Source of the DNA: Dysidea avara
Lineage: Eukaryota > Porifera > Demospongiae > Dictyoceratida > Dysideidae
DNA: 64,000 nt
Direction: 5' to 3'
Assembly: GCF_963678975.1 (NCBI RefSeq)
Contig: NC_089278.1
Span: 10,319,479 to 10,383,478, forward strand
A program made the translations under genes and the position numbers. Each line of letters begins with the position of its first letter. The first letter of the stretch is position 1. Shown here piece after piece: positions 47,270 through 60,056 of the stretch. The notes beneath the pieces are model-generated. The model searched no databases and was not told where the DNA came from. It was given only the letters and a program-made list of their open reading frames with translations.

Positions 47270-50200
47270 TTAAACAATAAATTCATTGTTGTCATCATCT
47301 CCTTCAATTATACCCATGTCAGCTAAGCTCTTACCAGCTGGCAATGTGCTTGACTCAAAAAGATTAATTTTCTTTTTCACACTCCCTGTACTGATGGCAG
47401 TAGAGCCTCGTATAGTTATTTTGGATTGTTCTATGGCCAACTTTGTCCATGTTTTCATTTGAGCAGGACCAACAGATACGGAATGATTTAGAACATCTTT
47501 TCTATTGCTGCCGGGTGAATAATTGGTACCATGTTGTTGGACAGTGGGACGAGGGAGTATTGAGCCAGTACTGTTTGATCTGTTCAAATTAGTCTCACCG
47601 GATGGAGGACTGGAATCTATAGGGAAATGGTCACTGTCCTTGGAACCAACTGAGTCTGGTGGTGTAACAGTGAACTTTCCATTACCAATGGGAACAACAT
47701 TCTCATAATAGCTGGATGGACCAATGGACTGGACTCTCTCAGAAATTTGTCTGTCTCGTGGAGTGTCTGCTACACTACAAGGAGCTGAAAAGAAAATGGA
47801 AGAATTGCAAGTGTTGGGCTTCATAATTGGTTCCATCATATCATAAGCACCAGATTTGCCTTCAGATTTTGGGATGTCTTTATTTGGTGTAGTTGTGGTT
47901 TCTTGCTTTTCTGCTGAAGCCTGAGCTGATGAATCACTTCGTTTCTTTTTCAATTCCCAGGACTGGTATACAGGATTAATGCCACCTACTTCAATAATGG
48001 AGGAAGACTTTGTCGCTTTTTCTCCAGAAATAGCAGCAGATTTAGTGGCTGACGTAGAAGCCTCACTGGTCACAGTAGGGTTGTCACTGTTCTCAGATGA
48101 AGCACTTGTGACAGTAGCTGATGACTCACGATTGTGTGTTGTTGGTACAGGTTGGCTAACAGTTGTAGTGGTGGTATTAGCAGTATCACTGTCAGTGGAG
48201 GTCACTGTGGTTGATGTCACTACAGTTGAAGATCTAGTGACATCTTGTACATCACTTAAAGCGGTTGAACTTGGGGTTGGAGAATCAGTAGTAGTAATAG
48301 TAGGAGGAGAAGTTGCTGGAGGATACAAATCTGAGGAAGTGGAAGCTGGAGAGTTGACTGCTGGAGAAGGCAGGGTATTCATGACCTCCACTTGGAGATT
48401 ACTACTACTTCCAGTAGAAACAGGAGCATCTGGAGGTGGCTTTACTGGACTTCCCTTTGACTGCTTGAACTGAACATTCTGGTAGCAGCTTTTAGGGAAC
48501 ACATTTAAGTACGACTTCTTGGGTGGTGCTGAGCTGGTAGGAGATTTTCTGTCATCAGCAAAAGTGCTATCATCACTGTCTGACTCTTCAGCAGTAACTT
48601 CCACTCCATTAGTACTCATGGGTGGTTGGCAGCCAATATTTGTGTCCAAGTGTAAAAATGACTGATGTAACAGCTCGTATCGCTCAGCAAGCTATGGGAG
48701 AGTTGAGAATGCATACAACTTCTACAAATAATAATATACCTGTAGGTGAAAATCTGCTTGTTTTCTGAGATAAAGTGCCATCATATATCTGAAATCAGCA
48801 ATAAGGTTACGATGTAAATAATCAAATTCTGCCAGCACAATGTTGTGAAGAGTTTCACAATTTTGTTTCATTGTTTCTGCATTCTTTTTCTGCAATGAAA
48901 ATCATAACACAAACCCTCCAAGTGTACCAGTGTGACATACTGTGTCCTTTTCTTTGCTGGTCTCATAGAGTTCCATGGACTCTTGATGCAACTTCACCAA
49001 TCCCTATTGAACAATGCTAGAATCACTTTTCTAAAGAGAGGCATACTTACAGGGATTGTGAGGATGATGCCATTGTAATCTGTGATTAAGTCAGTCAGGG
49101 TTTGATCCATGATGCCATGTTGAAAGTTAAACAACTCAGCAATTCTGCAAATCTCAGTCCCAACTTCTTGCAAATCAGACATTAGGGTAGTAAACCTATG
49201 GAACACATGCAGCATAATGAACTGCATGAAAATAATTTGCCTTTAAATTACTCTTTAGAGTCCTTCCATCCCCAATTGTAGCTTGGTGCTTCAGTGCTTT
49301 CTTCAAGCTCAGCAGCCGATCGCTGAATCTGCTTTTGAACAGAACTCATACCTGTAACTGAGCCACTTCCCTTTCTTTGTGATGACAAAGTCCCAGAATC
49401 TACAAAGGAGGACACTACAAAGAACAATTACAATAATCCAATTCTTTACTTCTATTTTCTAGTTGTGTGCCCTTTGCCAATTTCTGTAGGTTGCACCCCA
49501 GCTCATTCATATTGAGGGCAATAGCTAAAACACAGTCAAACAACTGACTAATACTTATCAAGATATAGATATATATCACAACTAAGTATATAAACAGGTT
49601 AGCTAACAATAACATTACAAAAGTGGCACATACATCCATATCCATCTCCTTGCTTTTGACAAGCTTGCTGTACTGGGAGTATGTTGGACTCCAGTAGTCG
49701 CATAAATTGTGAAAACTTATCAACATACACCAACCTACAGGAAACAGTAGTAGCCTACACATCACATTGTAAACTCACTCGCTGTGAGGGACATTGTGCT
49801 GAGGATATTCCACAGCTGAATAGATAGCCGGTGAAAACAACTTCTTTGGTTTATGTTTACTGCCAATCCTCCAGTCCTGTGGAAGTGATACTGTAGGTGA
49901 CAATTCAGCAGATTGGTTTCGTTACTTTCTCATCCTTCAGCATTAGAAAGTCTCGAAAGACCTTGGAGTGAGCAAACACTGGATGACAAGCACATCTATT
50001 CAAGAATCTTTCCAATCCGCGTCGACGATTGTACACAAATTCAGGGTCTAAATTCCCTACAAGAAAATAAATTTAAATACGGGTAAAAGTATTACTTAAT
50101 TTATGGTTGCCTCCGTAGCCTAATGGATATGGCATCGGCCTCCTAAGCCGGGGGTTGCGGGTTCGAGTCCCGTCGGAGGTGATTTTTGTCCTTTTTCTCT

Positions 50201-53200
50201 TTTATCAACCTTTTTGTTGCACCTTTTTTTTGCAATTACCTCGACTAGTTTTGACAATAACACAGAATGACAATACCATTCACCACAAAGACAAGTAGAA
50301 GCAAACACGTTTGTGAACGTTAATCCATCATAGAACACAAATCATATCAAAGGCAAAATTAGCACATATTATTAGACTATAAATTGTGCAACTAAAAGTG
50401 TAGATGTTCTACATACATAATGGGCAGGACATAAGGCTGTGATACCCAGAAGGACAAGCATAGTATGCCAAAATTATGGTTAATATTTTTGGGCAGGAAA
50501 TACAAACATTTTAACCTTAATGAAAGACACAGTTTACTATCCCACAAAAAAATACACATAACACGACAGAGAAAACGAATGTATGCTTGTTGGTCATACA
50601 ACATTCAGACTGACATTCACAACACTTATCCACACCTGAATATTGTTTTACTGGCATGGGAGGTAAACTCAGGCAGGGGAAGAGATCAGCAAGACGATCA
50701 TACAACCACAAAAAGTGCTTGTATCTTCTACTGACAACTGTTCCAAGTACCTACAATATTAACAGCCATTAGAGATGCACACTGGCCTAGACCAATGACC
50801 TCACCTCTGTTTCAACAACATAAACAGTGTACTGCTTTATACCATTATAACGTGTTTCTATCTGAGGATCCCTCACTATAATAACCATTGGCTGTTCTAC
50901 TGGCTTCCACTGAGGGCCAGCCTATAAATACAAATGTAACAATGTACTGATTGTAATACAGGAAGCTTAGTTACAAGGTGAAAATACATGTCCTAAAAAA
51001 CGTGTGCACTAACACATTTATTGGTACTTTTGATGGGAATGACCACAACATGGAATAGCAGCACGTGCATATATAGAAAACTGGATCTAAACTTAAATTT
51101 TCGGAGCGTACTTCCCATGGCTACACAGTTTAACATCATTCTACCTGCGTTGTAATAAGAATTAAAATGATACGTAGGGTCTTATCCCGTGAGGCCAAAA
51201 GCAACTTTTTGGTAAAGAAACACACAAACCATCTACATACCTTCATAAAAATTAACGATCCATAGGTGCTCCTATAAGTTTGATTCACAACCAAGTCATG
51301 TGATTTAACCCACAATTGAAACTAACAAGAATTTGAATCACAGAAATATGAGTCATCATCACTTCATAACTGTATGTAGTTAGTACAAGTATTAGGAATT
51401 TTAAACTAGAGTAGGGACAACGTAGTACCACGATAAAAAGTACTGAAACAAGCTGGTATGTAATGTCCAACTGCTGTAAAACAATAGAAGCAAATATCCT
51501 TACTGTGCTGTGGAGATTGAAACCCACAGTAGGGATCAGAGGAGATAAGACATGACATCACAATAGCGTCCTGTACATTTTGACATAGGGTTGAGTTCTA
51601 GTAAACCATGAAGATTAGCGTTGTATTTATTGTCAGAAATAGTAATTCAAATAGTGAAGAAATCTTTTTATCTACTAAGCCCCTCTAAGCACCAGCAATA
51701 TCACGGTGAATTTTGTAATAGAGCATTATTTAGACTATGGTACGCATATTATGCTTTGAAGTTTTGTCGTTAATGAGGTATTTAAAATACAATAGATACC
51801 CGGGGTAGGTATCTAAACTGGTTAGATACCCGTGACAATATTATTTGTCACGTGTGCCAAGTGTTTTGCTAGATTCCAGTCACAACAGCCATCAGAAATC
51901 ATCACTAGAGTGTGAAGAAAACATCCTGGATAATAGAGATGATTGTATTCATCTAGGAAGCCTACCAGTGAGTTGTTTTAACACTAATTCGATCAGGAAG
52001 CCGCCATTATTGGCAGTGACCAGAGCCGTACGAGCCATAGTCTAAATTAGTTATTGCCCAAATCCACGGTATCTTCACTATTTTAGAGACCTTCGGAAAG
52101 GCACATAATCACCTCGGGCTTTGCCCTCGGTGATTATTGTGCTATTCCTCAGGTCTCTAAAATAGCAAAGATACCTTGATTTGTGCGATAACCTACACTT
52201 AGAATAAATTCTGATCTTAGTTTCAGGTACCTGTGTTTTTGTTCGCTGTATTCATAGTTGTTAGTAGCAAATGCAATCGACTTTGGCATCTACAATGATG
52301 CAACTAGCTGATACATTAAGTTTTTCATCTCGTAATTATCATTGGAATTCAATTAAATTACGCAAAAATTGTACACGTTATGACATCATGTCCTAACCCC
52401 CCCCCCGAGTATTCAATTAAATTACGCAAAAATTGTACATCATGTCCTACCCCCCACCCCGAATAGGGATATTTGCTTATTATCATACAGTACAATAGTA
52501 CTGTATAGTAGGGGTTGGTAAGAAATATGGTTTTGTGGATTTTCGCACCTTAAAAAAATGGCCTTGCAATAAGTTTTACCCGAAAAAACCACCTGGAATG
52601 CATTAGTACTGTTATAATGATGCTGTACCTTGGGTAAACGAAGCGAAAAGTCGAATGTTTCGATGTACAGTGAGTTTTAAAAGAATTCGAAAGCCAGCCT
52701 GCTGTAAGACCCGGTAGCGCTAGGTGTACGGCTCCAGAAATTTCAGACAGTCAAGGCAATGACAGCGGATTCACGAATCTGTTGTTTCGATTACGTTCTG
52801 TCCACTGCACCATGCTGTTTGCTTTCATCAATCATCCGCTTCTTTTTTCTTCTCCAAATAGTTTCGGCACTTAATAGTTTCGGCACGCGCCACAACCCAA
52901 ACACGTGATTTTAATGAAGTGTGTGTAACGCTCGGTGCGTAAGATGAAGGTGAACGGGTGTAGTGCCCAAGGAGTTGTCTCTTAACACTGGGTAGTCGTT
53001 TTATATAGTCTTAATTACCAGTTTAGCTTTTTGTGAGGTAGCTAGCTAAAAATCTCTTTGAGGGGCGGATCCATTTCGGGATCCAGACTTTCTAAAAGCG
53101 AGGGTTCCACTCTTATAATGGTGGACTCTCCAGCAATGTTTTACTGTAAAATCATCAACATTTAGGCCATTAGAAATGCAGCTGAAGCCTTAAATAGTTG

Positions 53201-56200
53201 CTGTGATAGCTTTAAACATAGCTATGCTCTAAAAGACAAGACTATAATTATTTTAGAGGCGCTTATTGTGTACGAAGGTAAAAGCATAGGGATGTCTATT
53301 ACCAATGGTAAAAGATAGCTGCTTCAAGTGATATTTATACTATGTGGAAAAAAAGTATAATATAACTAACTAGCTAGCTAGACAAAAAAAAGTAAACAAA
53401 TTAGCTATTTAAAAATTTAAAAAGGAAGTAGGGGTTGATCTTGGGATTGATATACACGCTACAAAATGTAAGAAAACAAGCTCAAAATGTTACAGCTGAA
53501 ATGAGAAATGATCCAGCAGTAAAAAGTAAGGAAACAAGATTAGACGACTCTTGCTAAAATGAGACACACTTTAATCCCTACTTTTGGCTAATTTGATGGT
53601 TTCATTTCAAGATGCTAGTCAAAAGTAGGCATTAAAGTGTGTCTCATTTTAGCAAGTAGTCGTCTGATCTTGTTTCCTTACTTTTTACTGCTGGATCATT
53701 TCTCATTTCAGCTGTAACATTTTGGGCTTGTTTCCTTACTTTTTGTAGCAAGTGTATCAACCCCGACCTACTTCCTTTCGAAATTTGAAATTTTTAAATT
53801 GCTATTGTTTTACAGCAATTAGACATTACATACTACTCCAATCCAGCTTGTTTCGGTACTTTTTATCGTGGTACTACGTTGTCCCTACCCTAATTCCTAA
53901 TTTTTTCTTATACTTGTTTGTGAACATCTTCAGCAAGTTCATGACCACTAAACACACTGTATAGTAGTGCCAAATTAATCTAACTGGATATTTGAAAACA
54001 GGTCTTTTAACACTTATCCATATATAGGAGCTGAGTATAGAACTAAAAATTTTTAAATCTATTTAGCAATGTTGGTGCTAGCTATTGACCAGATTTGATG
54101 TCATTAGTTTCCTCAATCTCTCTGAAGCTATGAATCATTAAAGTTGGTAAATTGGATGTGTAACATGGAAAGACCCCTTTTCACAAAACCGGTACAATTA
54201 TAGTTAATGACAGCACTATAGTAATATTATACAGGTATATGCAAGTAGTCAGCAAATCTTTGCTGAATAGCTAAATGTATAACACACCACATAATTATTG
54301 CCAGGGGCGGCAGAGAAGGGGGGGAGCAAGGGGGCTGCAGCCCCTGTGAAAAAATTATGGGGGGGCTTAGTCCCCTAAAATTATCTGTAGCTGTGATGAA
54401 GAGCCTTCAATAATTCGAGATACTCTAATAGAGCAGTTACAGTATTCTCAGTGTAGCAAGCTATGTATGTAGTTATAAATAAGGAGATATAGTCTAGTTG
54501 GTGGAGGGCAACTATTGCAAGCAGGTAGTGACCTTTTTTCTTGGTCTTTGACTTACAACTAGACCATGGTATCACCAACCTAGACCCCAGCCCCCTGTAA
54601 ATAAAGGTGTCTCCGCCACCTCTGATTATTGCTAAAGTGTATTCACTTAGAAGTTCATCAAGTTATTTATTTTACTAACTTTGTTTACATGGTAATAGTA
54701 GCACTTAGCTATAGCTACATGTGGTTTGCTTGACACATCATGTGAAGAGACACAAAAAAAAGCCATGAAGGAAAGTCTGGATAATGATGAAGTGAACAAA
54801 AGAAGTAGCTAGTGCAGGTGCAGATCTGGCAGATGCCTAACTGAGTCTAACTGCTGACAAATTTTTCCTCTAATAAGTTCATCAGTCAAAGAAACACTTA
54901 TTACAAGATTTTATATGACAAAACACTTACTTCTACCTTTGTTTATAGCTTAAATATCACTTGAAACTGCTATCTTTCCGTGATAAATGCCTCTAAAAAT
55001 AATTATCGTCTTTATCCTCTAAAGCAACTGTTAAAGGCTTCAGTTGCATTTCTAAAGGTGTAAATGGTAAGATTTAACAGTGAAACATTGCTGGGGAGTC
55101 TACCATTAAGAGTGGAGCTTCCCCTTTTAGAAGTCTGAATCCCGGCGCGCCTGCATCAGTGTAGTGAACAGTGCCTTGGCACGGTCACAGCAAACGTTCA
55201 GAAACACAAGTAGCCAGCTAAGTAAACTTTGCTAAAAACAAAATACTTGTCTCTGATGATATTGGACAGCCCACTCGGCAGTCAGCACTGCAACGTCTAC
55301 AACATGTGTCCACGGTGTACACAATATGCAACACTACATTGCATAATGTTGCCATGCCCATAGATGGAAGCCCCTACTATCAATGAAGAACCTTCACTGG
55401 TACAGAAGGATAAAAGGTAACGCAATAGCGCACGTATTGTATGCTTACCAATGTGTCAATGTGTCAAAGGTTTCTTCTTAAGTGAATTTCGTGAAAGAAG
55501 TAGGGCTGTAGCTCTACCCAGTTTTCTGCTATGCTTGACTGAATACATCAGGCAGGCAGTAGAAAATTCTGTCAAGTAAAAAAAAAATTAAATTCTGTAG
55601 CAACTTAACAAAAACGTTTAATTTCTGGTCAATCTGAAAGCACTTTTGGGCTTGATTTTACTCAACCAATGCTGTCATGTCATTGTGAGGAAAAATCGAG
55701 GGAGGTTTTTGGGTAATATTTTATCACGGGCCATGCCCACACCTTCATTTTCCCTACTATACAGTAGTATCGTACCGTATGATTCATTCTACAAGTAGCC
55801 CAACGAATAGACTTTCGGTCAATGAGTAGTTTTAGGTGAAAGGATTTAAGTTACCCCACCTAATGTCACCATGTATGACTGTATTGTGTAAGTGTAACAT
55901 GCACTCCCCTAAAGTTTTATGGGGTTTAACCAACAGTTGAACCTCTGAACATTTAGTTGTTTCTCAGTCAATGTAAACAAGCAAGAGGCAAGCTTTTACA
56001 CCCACTATTCAGTTTAACAAGTGTTTTACAGGTGACAGCACTTAACATAAAATGTGCAGTTTCAAACTCTGGCCAATGGGATGGTTGCTACTAGTTGTTG
56101 TCTTGTTAATTATATGGGATTGTAAACAATAGCTTGTTTACAGGACTATTAGTGACAAGTGGTATCAACTACCAGTTAAAAGAGCAGGTCTTTTAGCTTA

Positions 56201-58105
56201 CATAAAGCAATGTTGTGTATGACATTGCAAGTTCTGCTCAAGTTTTCTGTTCACAAGCAATTTACGCAAGTCTTGTATATTAATTTGGATAAACATTTAG
56301 CAAAACATCAATCTGACACTTCTCAATGCAAGAACACACACAGCAGGGGAATTACAATACACCTAGCTCAATAAGTGACAAATGTCACAATGCTATACAC
56401 AAGATCACAATAACACTATACATCTGCTAGTGGCTATGAACTACTCATAAAAATACTGATGCTAATAAATCCCAACAGAAAAAAACATTTAAGAAATCAA
56501 ATTTAAAATACTGGCATGTGATCAAGTGTTCACAAATGCTGCTAGACTTTACAAAAAGAGTACATACCACCCAACAGATGCCCTAAAATTGACCAATTTA
56601 TATTCTTCTCAGTATCAGTTAGACTTTCAATAATAGAGACTACTTCACTCTCCCTATTTGTTAGCAATGTAAAGACTCAACCACCAAACTCATACAACCA
56701 TACAGTATACTACAACATACTCACCACAATGGTTCCTCTTCGACCATCAACAAATAAATCTGCTGCCTTTTCAGGAATGAAACTAGATTTCTGCTCTGGA
56801 GCCAACATGTTGTCAATCAGTGGCTTCTTAGCAGAGACGGGAGCATTGTTAGCACCAGGAGGAGGTGACTCCACCTAGAGTAATAGGGATACACTGTCAA
56901 TAGCATACAATGAACACACAGAAAAACAAAAGGAATTTAAATGCAGATTGTTACATTTTATTCCACATGTTGAAGTTCTACACAGTAACTACTTTACATA
57001 CTGTAATTATAGAGCATACACAATTACAAAAGGAGGTACATTGTGATGGGATATGCTGAAGGTCTACCGCCATTTTGGGCTATGTCGAGTAGTTAACTAT
57101 AATGTGTCATTCATAATAGATTTCTTTTAACTGGCAAGGTAGTCCAATCCCTACCTAAACACTTTTCCAGCCATGATCTCATTATGTAAATTCACAAAGT
57201 TCGGTAATAACTACAGGGTTGCATACACATGTCCACATGCTTAGGGAGCCTCACACTAAGCAATGTCTTAGGACAGAACAAAACACAATCGGCATGGTAG
57301 TGATTTGCAGACTATATGATTGCCTCTATAGGGTTTAAACTCTTGATTCATGGCTATGATCGCTTCACCTAGTTCCACAAATTATGTGATGAAGAGATTA
57401 GCACACTACATCATCAGTTGGTGTATCTACAAATCATACTAATTTACACTATAGTATTTTGAGCCAAATTGTAGGTGTACTTGGAATGACCACAATAACA
57501 AAAATAATTTTAAGGCCAATTTTCAAAAACCACCATGTATAGTGCAGCCCCTCAAGACACCCTGAAATATGGCCACCTTGAAAAATAGGGCATTTGTCCA
57601 TGGTCTAGTTTAAGAACCCGGAAACCAACATTTTAGTACACGTGGTCCCAAGCTTGCATGGTCAAGTGTCAGCAATGCAGGGAGTTCACAATATAATCAC
57701 TCATCTTGTACACACCAAAAAGTACTGTATTTGGTGTGTACCTCATGCATTACATATTTAGCCATAGATTTATAAACCCCAGCTAATACCTGGGGTATAT
57801 AAATCTATGTTTACACCTTACCACTCTGACATACGAACTGGGCAATAAGCCAACTTTTCCATCCTTTTCTCCCTCTAACCATCCATTACCAGCATTCCGC
57901 CTTATCGTCAACTGGTCTCCTTTCTAAAACAAATGACGAAACTATATTAGCAGTCTAATACGAGTCCACAAGAATTCACACAACACAGATTTCGCGGCTT
58001 TCAGGTGCGCCAAGCTTCACGTACTAACTCACACACCTTGAAAGTAAGTTCAATACTGTCAGTAGGATTAAAATCAAATATCGCTTCTACGTTTACATTT
58101 TCCAT
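47270..58105 (-). CDS. SNX9/SNX18/SNX33-family sorting nexin with long C-terminal extension
   Basis: SH3-PX-BAR protein that couples membrane curvature to actin and dynamin in endocytosis. ATG 58105 opens an SH3 domain ([16 protein letters not shown], then [20 protein letters not shown] and [12 protein letters not shown] at about 57835-57925). A linker lies at about 56730-56875. The PX domain comes from three exons: 50800-50925 ([15 protein letters not shown]), about 50645-50755 ([20 protein letters not shown]) and about 49935-50060 ([20 protein letters not shown]). The BAR domain follows (about 48660-49850; [36 protein letters not shown]). SNX9-family proteins normally end with BAR, but here the last exon runs on in frame for about 450 Ser/Thr/Pro-rich residues, ending [10 protein letters not shown]. 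Intron at about 50950-56560 is 5.6 kb of transposon debris. Confidence 0.85.
50109..50181 (+). tRNA. tRNA-Arg (anticodon CCT)
   Basis: Full cloverleaf: acceptor GCCTCCG paired with CGGAGGT (one G-U), D arm GCC...GGC, anticodon loop CTCCTAA with anticodon CCT, T arm GCGGGTTCGAGTCCCGT with the B-box GGTTCGAGTCC, discriminator G. No intron. A T5 run at 50183-50187 can end Pol III transcription. It lies antisense within a PX-region intron of the sorting nexin gene. Confidence 0.96.
51382..51440. repeat. Member of the ACAAGTA...GGTAGGGA repeat family
   Basis: Reads GTACAAGTATTAGGAATT...GTAGGGACAACG followed by TAGTACCACGATAAAAAGTA. The reverse complement recurs at 53858-53922, and shorter forms occur at 5582-5623 and 5708-5761. 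Confidence 0.6.
52051..52191. repeat. Long hairpin with CCTCGGG-CTTT-GCCCTCGG loop region
   Basis: Arms of about 65 bp. The arm TTATTGCCCAAATCCACGGT (52051) pairs with its complement ending 52191, through ATTTTAGAGACC, to the tip CACCTCGGGCTTTGCCCTCGGTG, which is itself a tight hairpin. Smaller palindromes (AGATACCCGGGGTAGGTATCT and GTGACAATATTATTTGTCAC) lie just upstream at 51797-51851. Likely a palindromic transposon remnant. Confidence 0.7.
53403..53807. mobile_element. Palindromic MITE with arms of about 190 bp
   Basis: The arms are about 90 percent complementary by eye (AATGTTACAGCTGAAATGAG, ATGATCCAGCAGTAAAAAGT, AAAATGAGACACACTTTAAT occur in both orientations) around a loop of about 25 bp. 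Nested in the larger foldback. The high arm identity suggests recent activity or gene conversion. Confidence 0.75.
54302..54624. mobile_element. hAT-type MITE with perfect 8-bp target duplication
   Basis: 323 bp. ATTATTGC flanks it exactly on both sides (54294-54301 and 54625-54632). The termini CAGGGGCGGCAGAG and CTCCGCCACCTCTG are imperfect inverted repeats of the hAT CAGNGGYG type. There is no coding capacity. It contains a CTCTAATAGAGCAGT cassette at 54416-54450. Confidence 0.8.
57763..57809. repeat. Short 19-bp inverted repeat
   Basis: CATAGATTTATAAACCCCA (57763-57781) pairs with its complement ending 57809 at 18 of 19 positions with a 9-nt loop. It is inside the SNX intron next to the second SH3 exon. 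Confidence 0.7.
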
Positions 58106-58208
58106 TTTCAGTTGCGGATTTCGAAAGTTTTTACTATCGCCACTCTAACATTTTCGATACAGTCGTCTCCACCTCCGGAAATTATGATAACACAACCGCC
58201 CATCACAT

Positions 58209-58224
58209 GTTAACACGTGTTAAC
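58209..58224. promoter_or_regulatory. 16-bp perfect palindrome with central E-box
   Basis: GTTAACACGTGTTAAC, with CACGTG at the centre, lies 104 bp upstream of the SNX start codon in the 183-bp gap between SNX and the THUMPD3 stop. Candidate bHLH or HNF1-like dimer site. Confidence 0.45.
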
Positions 58225-58288
58225 AGCCTAGACGATATATACCAATATTCAATGAAATTCGAGATGAAATTATGAATTTGTTCACAAC

Positions 58289-60056
58289 CTATTCGATGGC
58301 TTTTGTCCTAACTAGTTCATAAACAGCTGTCTTTAGACCACCAACATTAACCCAAGAAATCCATTTCTTCCTCCACAGATGAAAATTTGCTTTTAATGCC
58401 TGCAAAATTAGGATCACTGTAACATCATTATTTCTAATGATCTGACTCACCTGTGTCATAGCCTTAGTGTCATGTGTCAACAAAACTGCTCTGCCAGTAC
58501 TTGGCCTGCAAATTCTACCCAATTCTAGCAAGGCATTGGGGTATAGTTTCCAGTTATCAACCTTCTTTCCAACCCTAAAATTCCATACAAACCTTACACA
58601 TTCACAAACTATGTTTCAGTAAAGAGCTTACTTCTTTCCGAAAGGCTATGGATGCACAGACAAGAGAAACAAATGATGACAGACAGAGACAAATGATGAC
58701 TAACTAGGTCAGTAATCACAACATCAATGCTATGTGCCTTTAATGGTAACTGAGTCACATCCCACTGGATTACACCAACACTGATTGAAGGGCTATAAGA
58801 TACAACTTTTAGTAACACACTGTGTAATAATATACAAGCCATCACCTTCCACATTCTGTTGCTCTCTGCTTGTTCACATCCTCAACATTTGCCAAGGTTC
58901 GTGGTGTGGCCAGTTCATGCATGTCTCCTGCAAGATGGCAACACAGTGGCCAGCCAATTGCAGCCTGCATTCAAACAGTAACTTCACCACCAATTCAGTA
59001 AGAAACCACTTGCCTCTATACTAATGGACCCACCGCCACACATAGGATCTATCACTACTTCCCCTGGTTCAGGTTTAGCTAATCTAGAGAAACAGGGATG
59101 CACAGCAACAAGTGATATTTAAGACACAATAAATACTTACCTCACCAATCCATAAGCGATTGTTGATCGAAGAGTTGTGGGGCCAAAGTGGGTAATGTTT
59201 CGGATATGTCTGCTGTCTTGTGTAAGAGCAACAGAAATTACACAGTCATTATCAACAATCGATACCAACACCTCAATGTCAGGGTCCACTAGTTTCACCT
59301 TCCAACCAAACATTACAACGATTCCTGACCCAAAATGTTTAGCTACATCCATTGAACTGACACAATGATTAGTACCTGACCTAGTACAGGTCACCCTAAA
59401 TGTGGTTCTGTCATCTTCAGATGTTGTCCTGTCATGTTCCAATACTGAAGCACACAGGTCTGATAGTTTCTTTACTTCAGCTTGTTTGAAATGAGGTATT
59501 GAGGGTACTGCAACTGCTTGTATTTCACTAAGTGTGTGTGTATGAAGATCGTCTGGTACAAGTTGTTCACCATTGTTGTTTGGTAGTGAGTAATTGTGTG
59601 TCTTAGATGAAGTCCAAGTTTTTCCATAGTATGCCTCCCATGCATCTAATGCTGATGTCCATATAAGCTTACGTGGCAAAGACTCAAACATTTCAAGAAC
59701 TACATCCTTTGAAACATCATAATTACAGTTTTCACCAGTTACGGTAAATACTGACCTTGCTACTAACATCCATTAGTAATTGCTTTAAATCAGCTACCAC
59801 AACACTATACTTGTCAACTGAACATAACCTTGACAGCTGTTACAAAGGTTTCACATACACAGCCATCCCCCAACTAAATCGATCACTACACCTGCTGGAC
59901 ATTCTCCAATGAGTCAAGTTCAAAGAAGATTTTCCCTCTAGCTTTTTTGCCACGTGTGTTAGGTCCAAACATCTCCCTACATTCTTCAAGTGCTCCAGGC
60001 TCTAGTCCAGTCACAACCGTAGCACATACTGTATAGGTAGGTCTACAGTTGGCCAT
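58289..60056 (-). CDS. THUMPD3: THUMPD3, tRNA (guanine-N2)-methyltransferase
   Basis: Methylates guanosine 6/7 of tRNAs with the partner TRMT112. Exons from ATG 60056: the N-terminal domain (ATVVTGLEPGALEECREMFG; RGKIFFELDSLENVQQ), the THUMP domain in a long exon (59137-59769; RVTCTRSGTNHCVSS, DIEVLVSIVDNDCVISVALT, NITHFGPTTLRSTIAYGLVR), and the Rossmann methyltransferase core: VIDPMCGGGSI (SAM motif I), QWDVTQLPLKAHSIDVVITD with PFGKK in the next exon giving the catalytic DLPFG (family NPPY-like) motif, then ALLELGRICRPSTGRAVLLT and WVNVGGLKTAVYELVRT. It ends TKAIE, lacking the short charged tail of human. The Lys-rich insert of the vertebrate linker is replaced by a short NNNG stretch. Confidence 0.94.

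Larger units (their letters stand above)
53060..55152. mobile_element. Large foldback element with nested insertions
   Basis: Outer arms at about 53060-53340 (starting GGGGCGGATCCATTTCGGGA) and about 54945-55152 (ending near AGAAGTCTGAATCCCGGCGC) are inverted copies over more than 200 bp (shared: GTGGACTCTCCAGCAATGTT type sequence, TTTAGAGGC, AGATAGC). Between them sit a second palindrome (53403-53807) and a hAT-like MITE (54302-54624). No transposase frame. Confidence 0.6.

Noticed and set aside
51845-52045. 66-codon plus-strand ORF in the SNX intron
   Set aside because: Overlaps palindromic repeat DNA and has no continuation.
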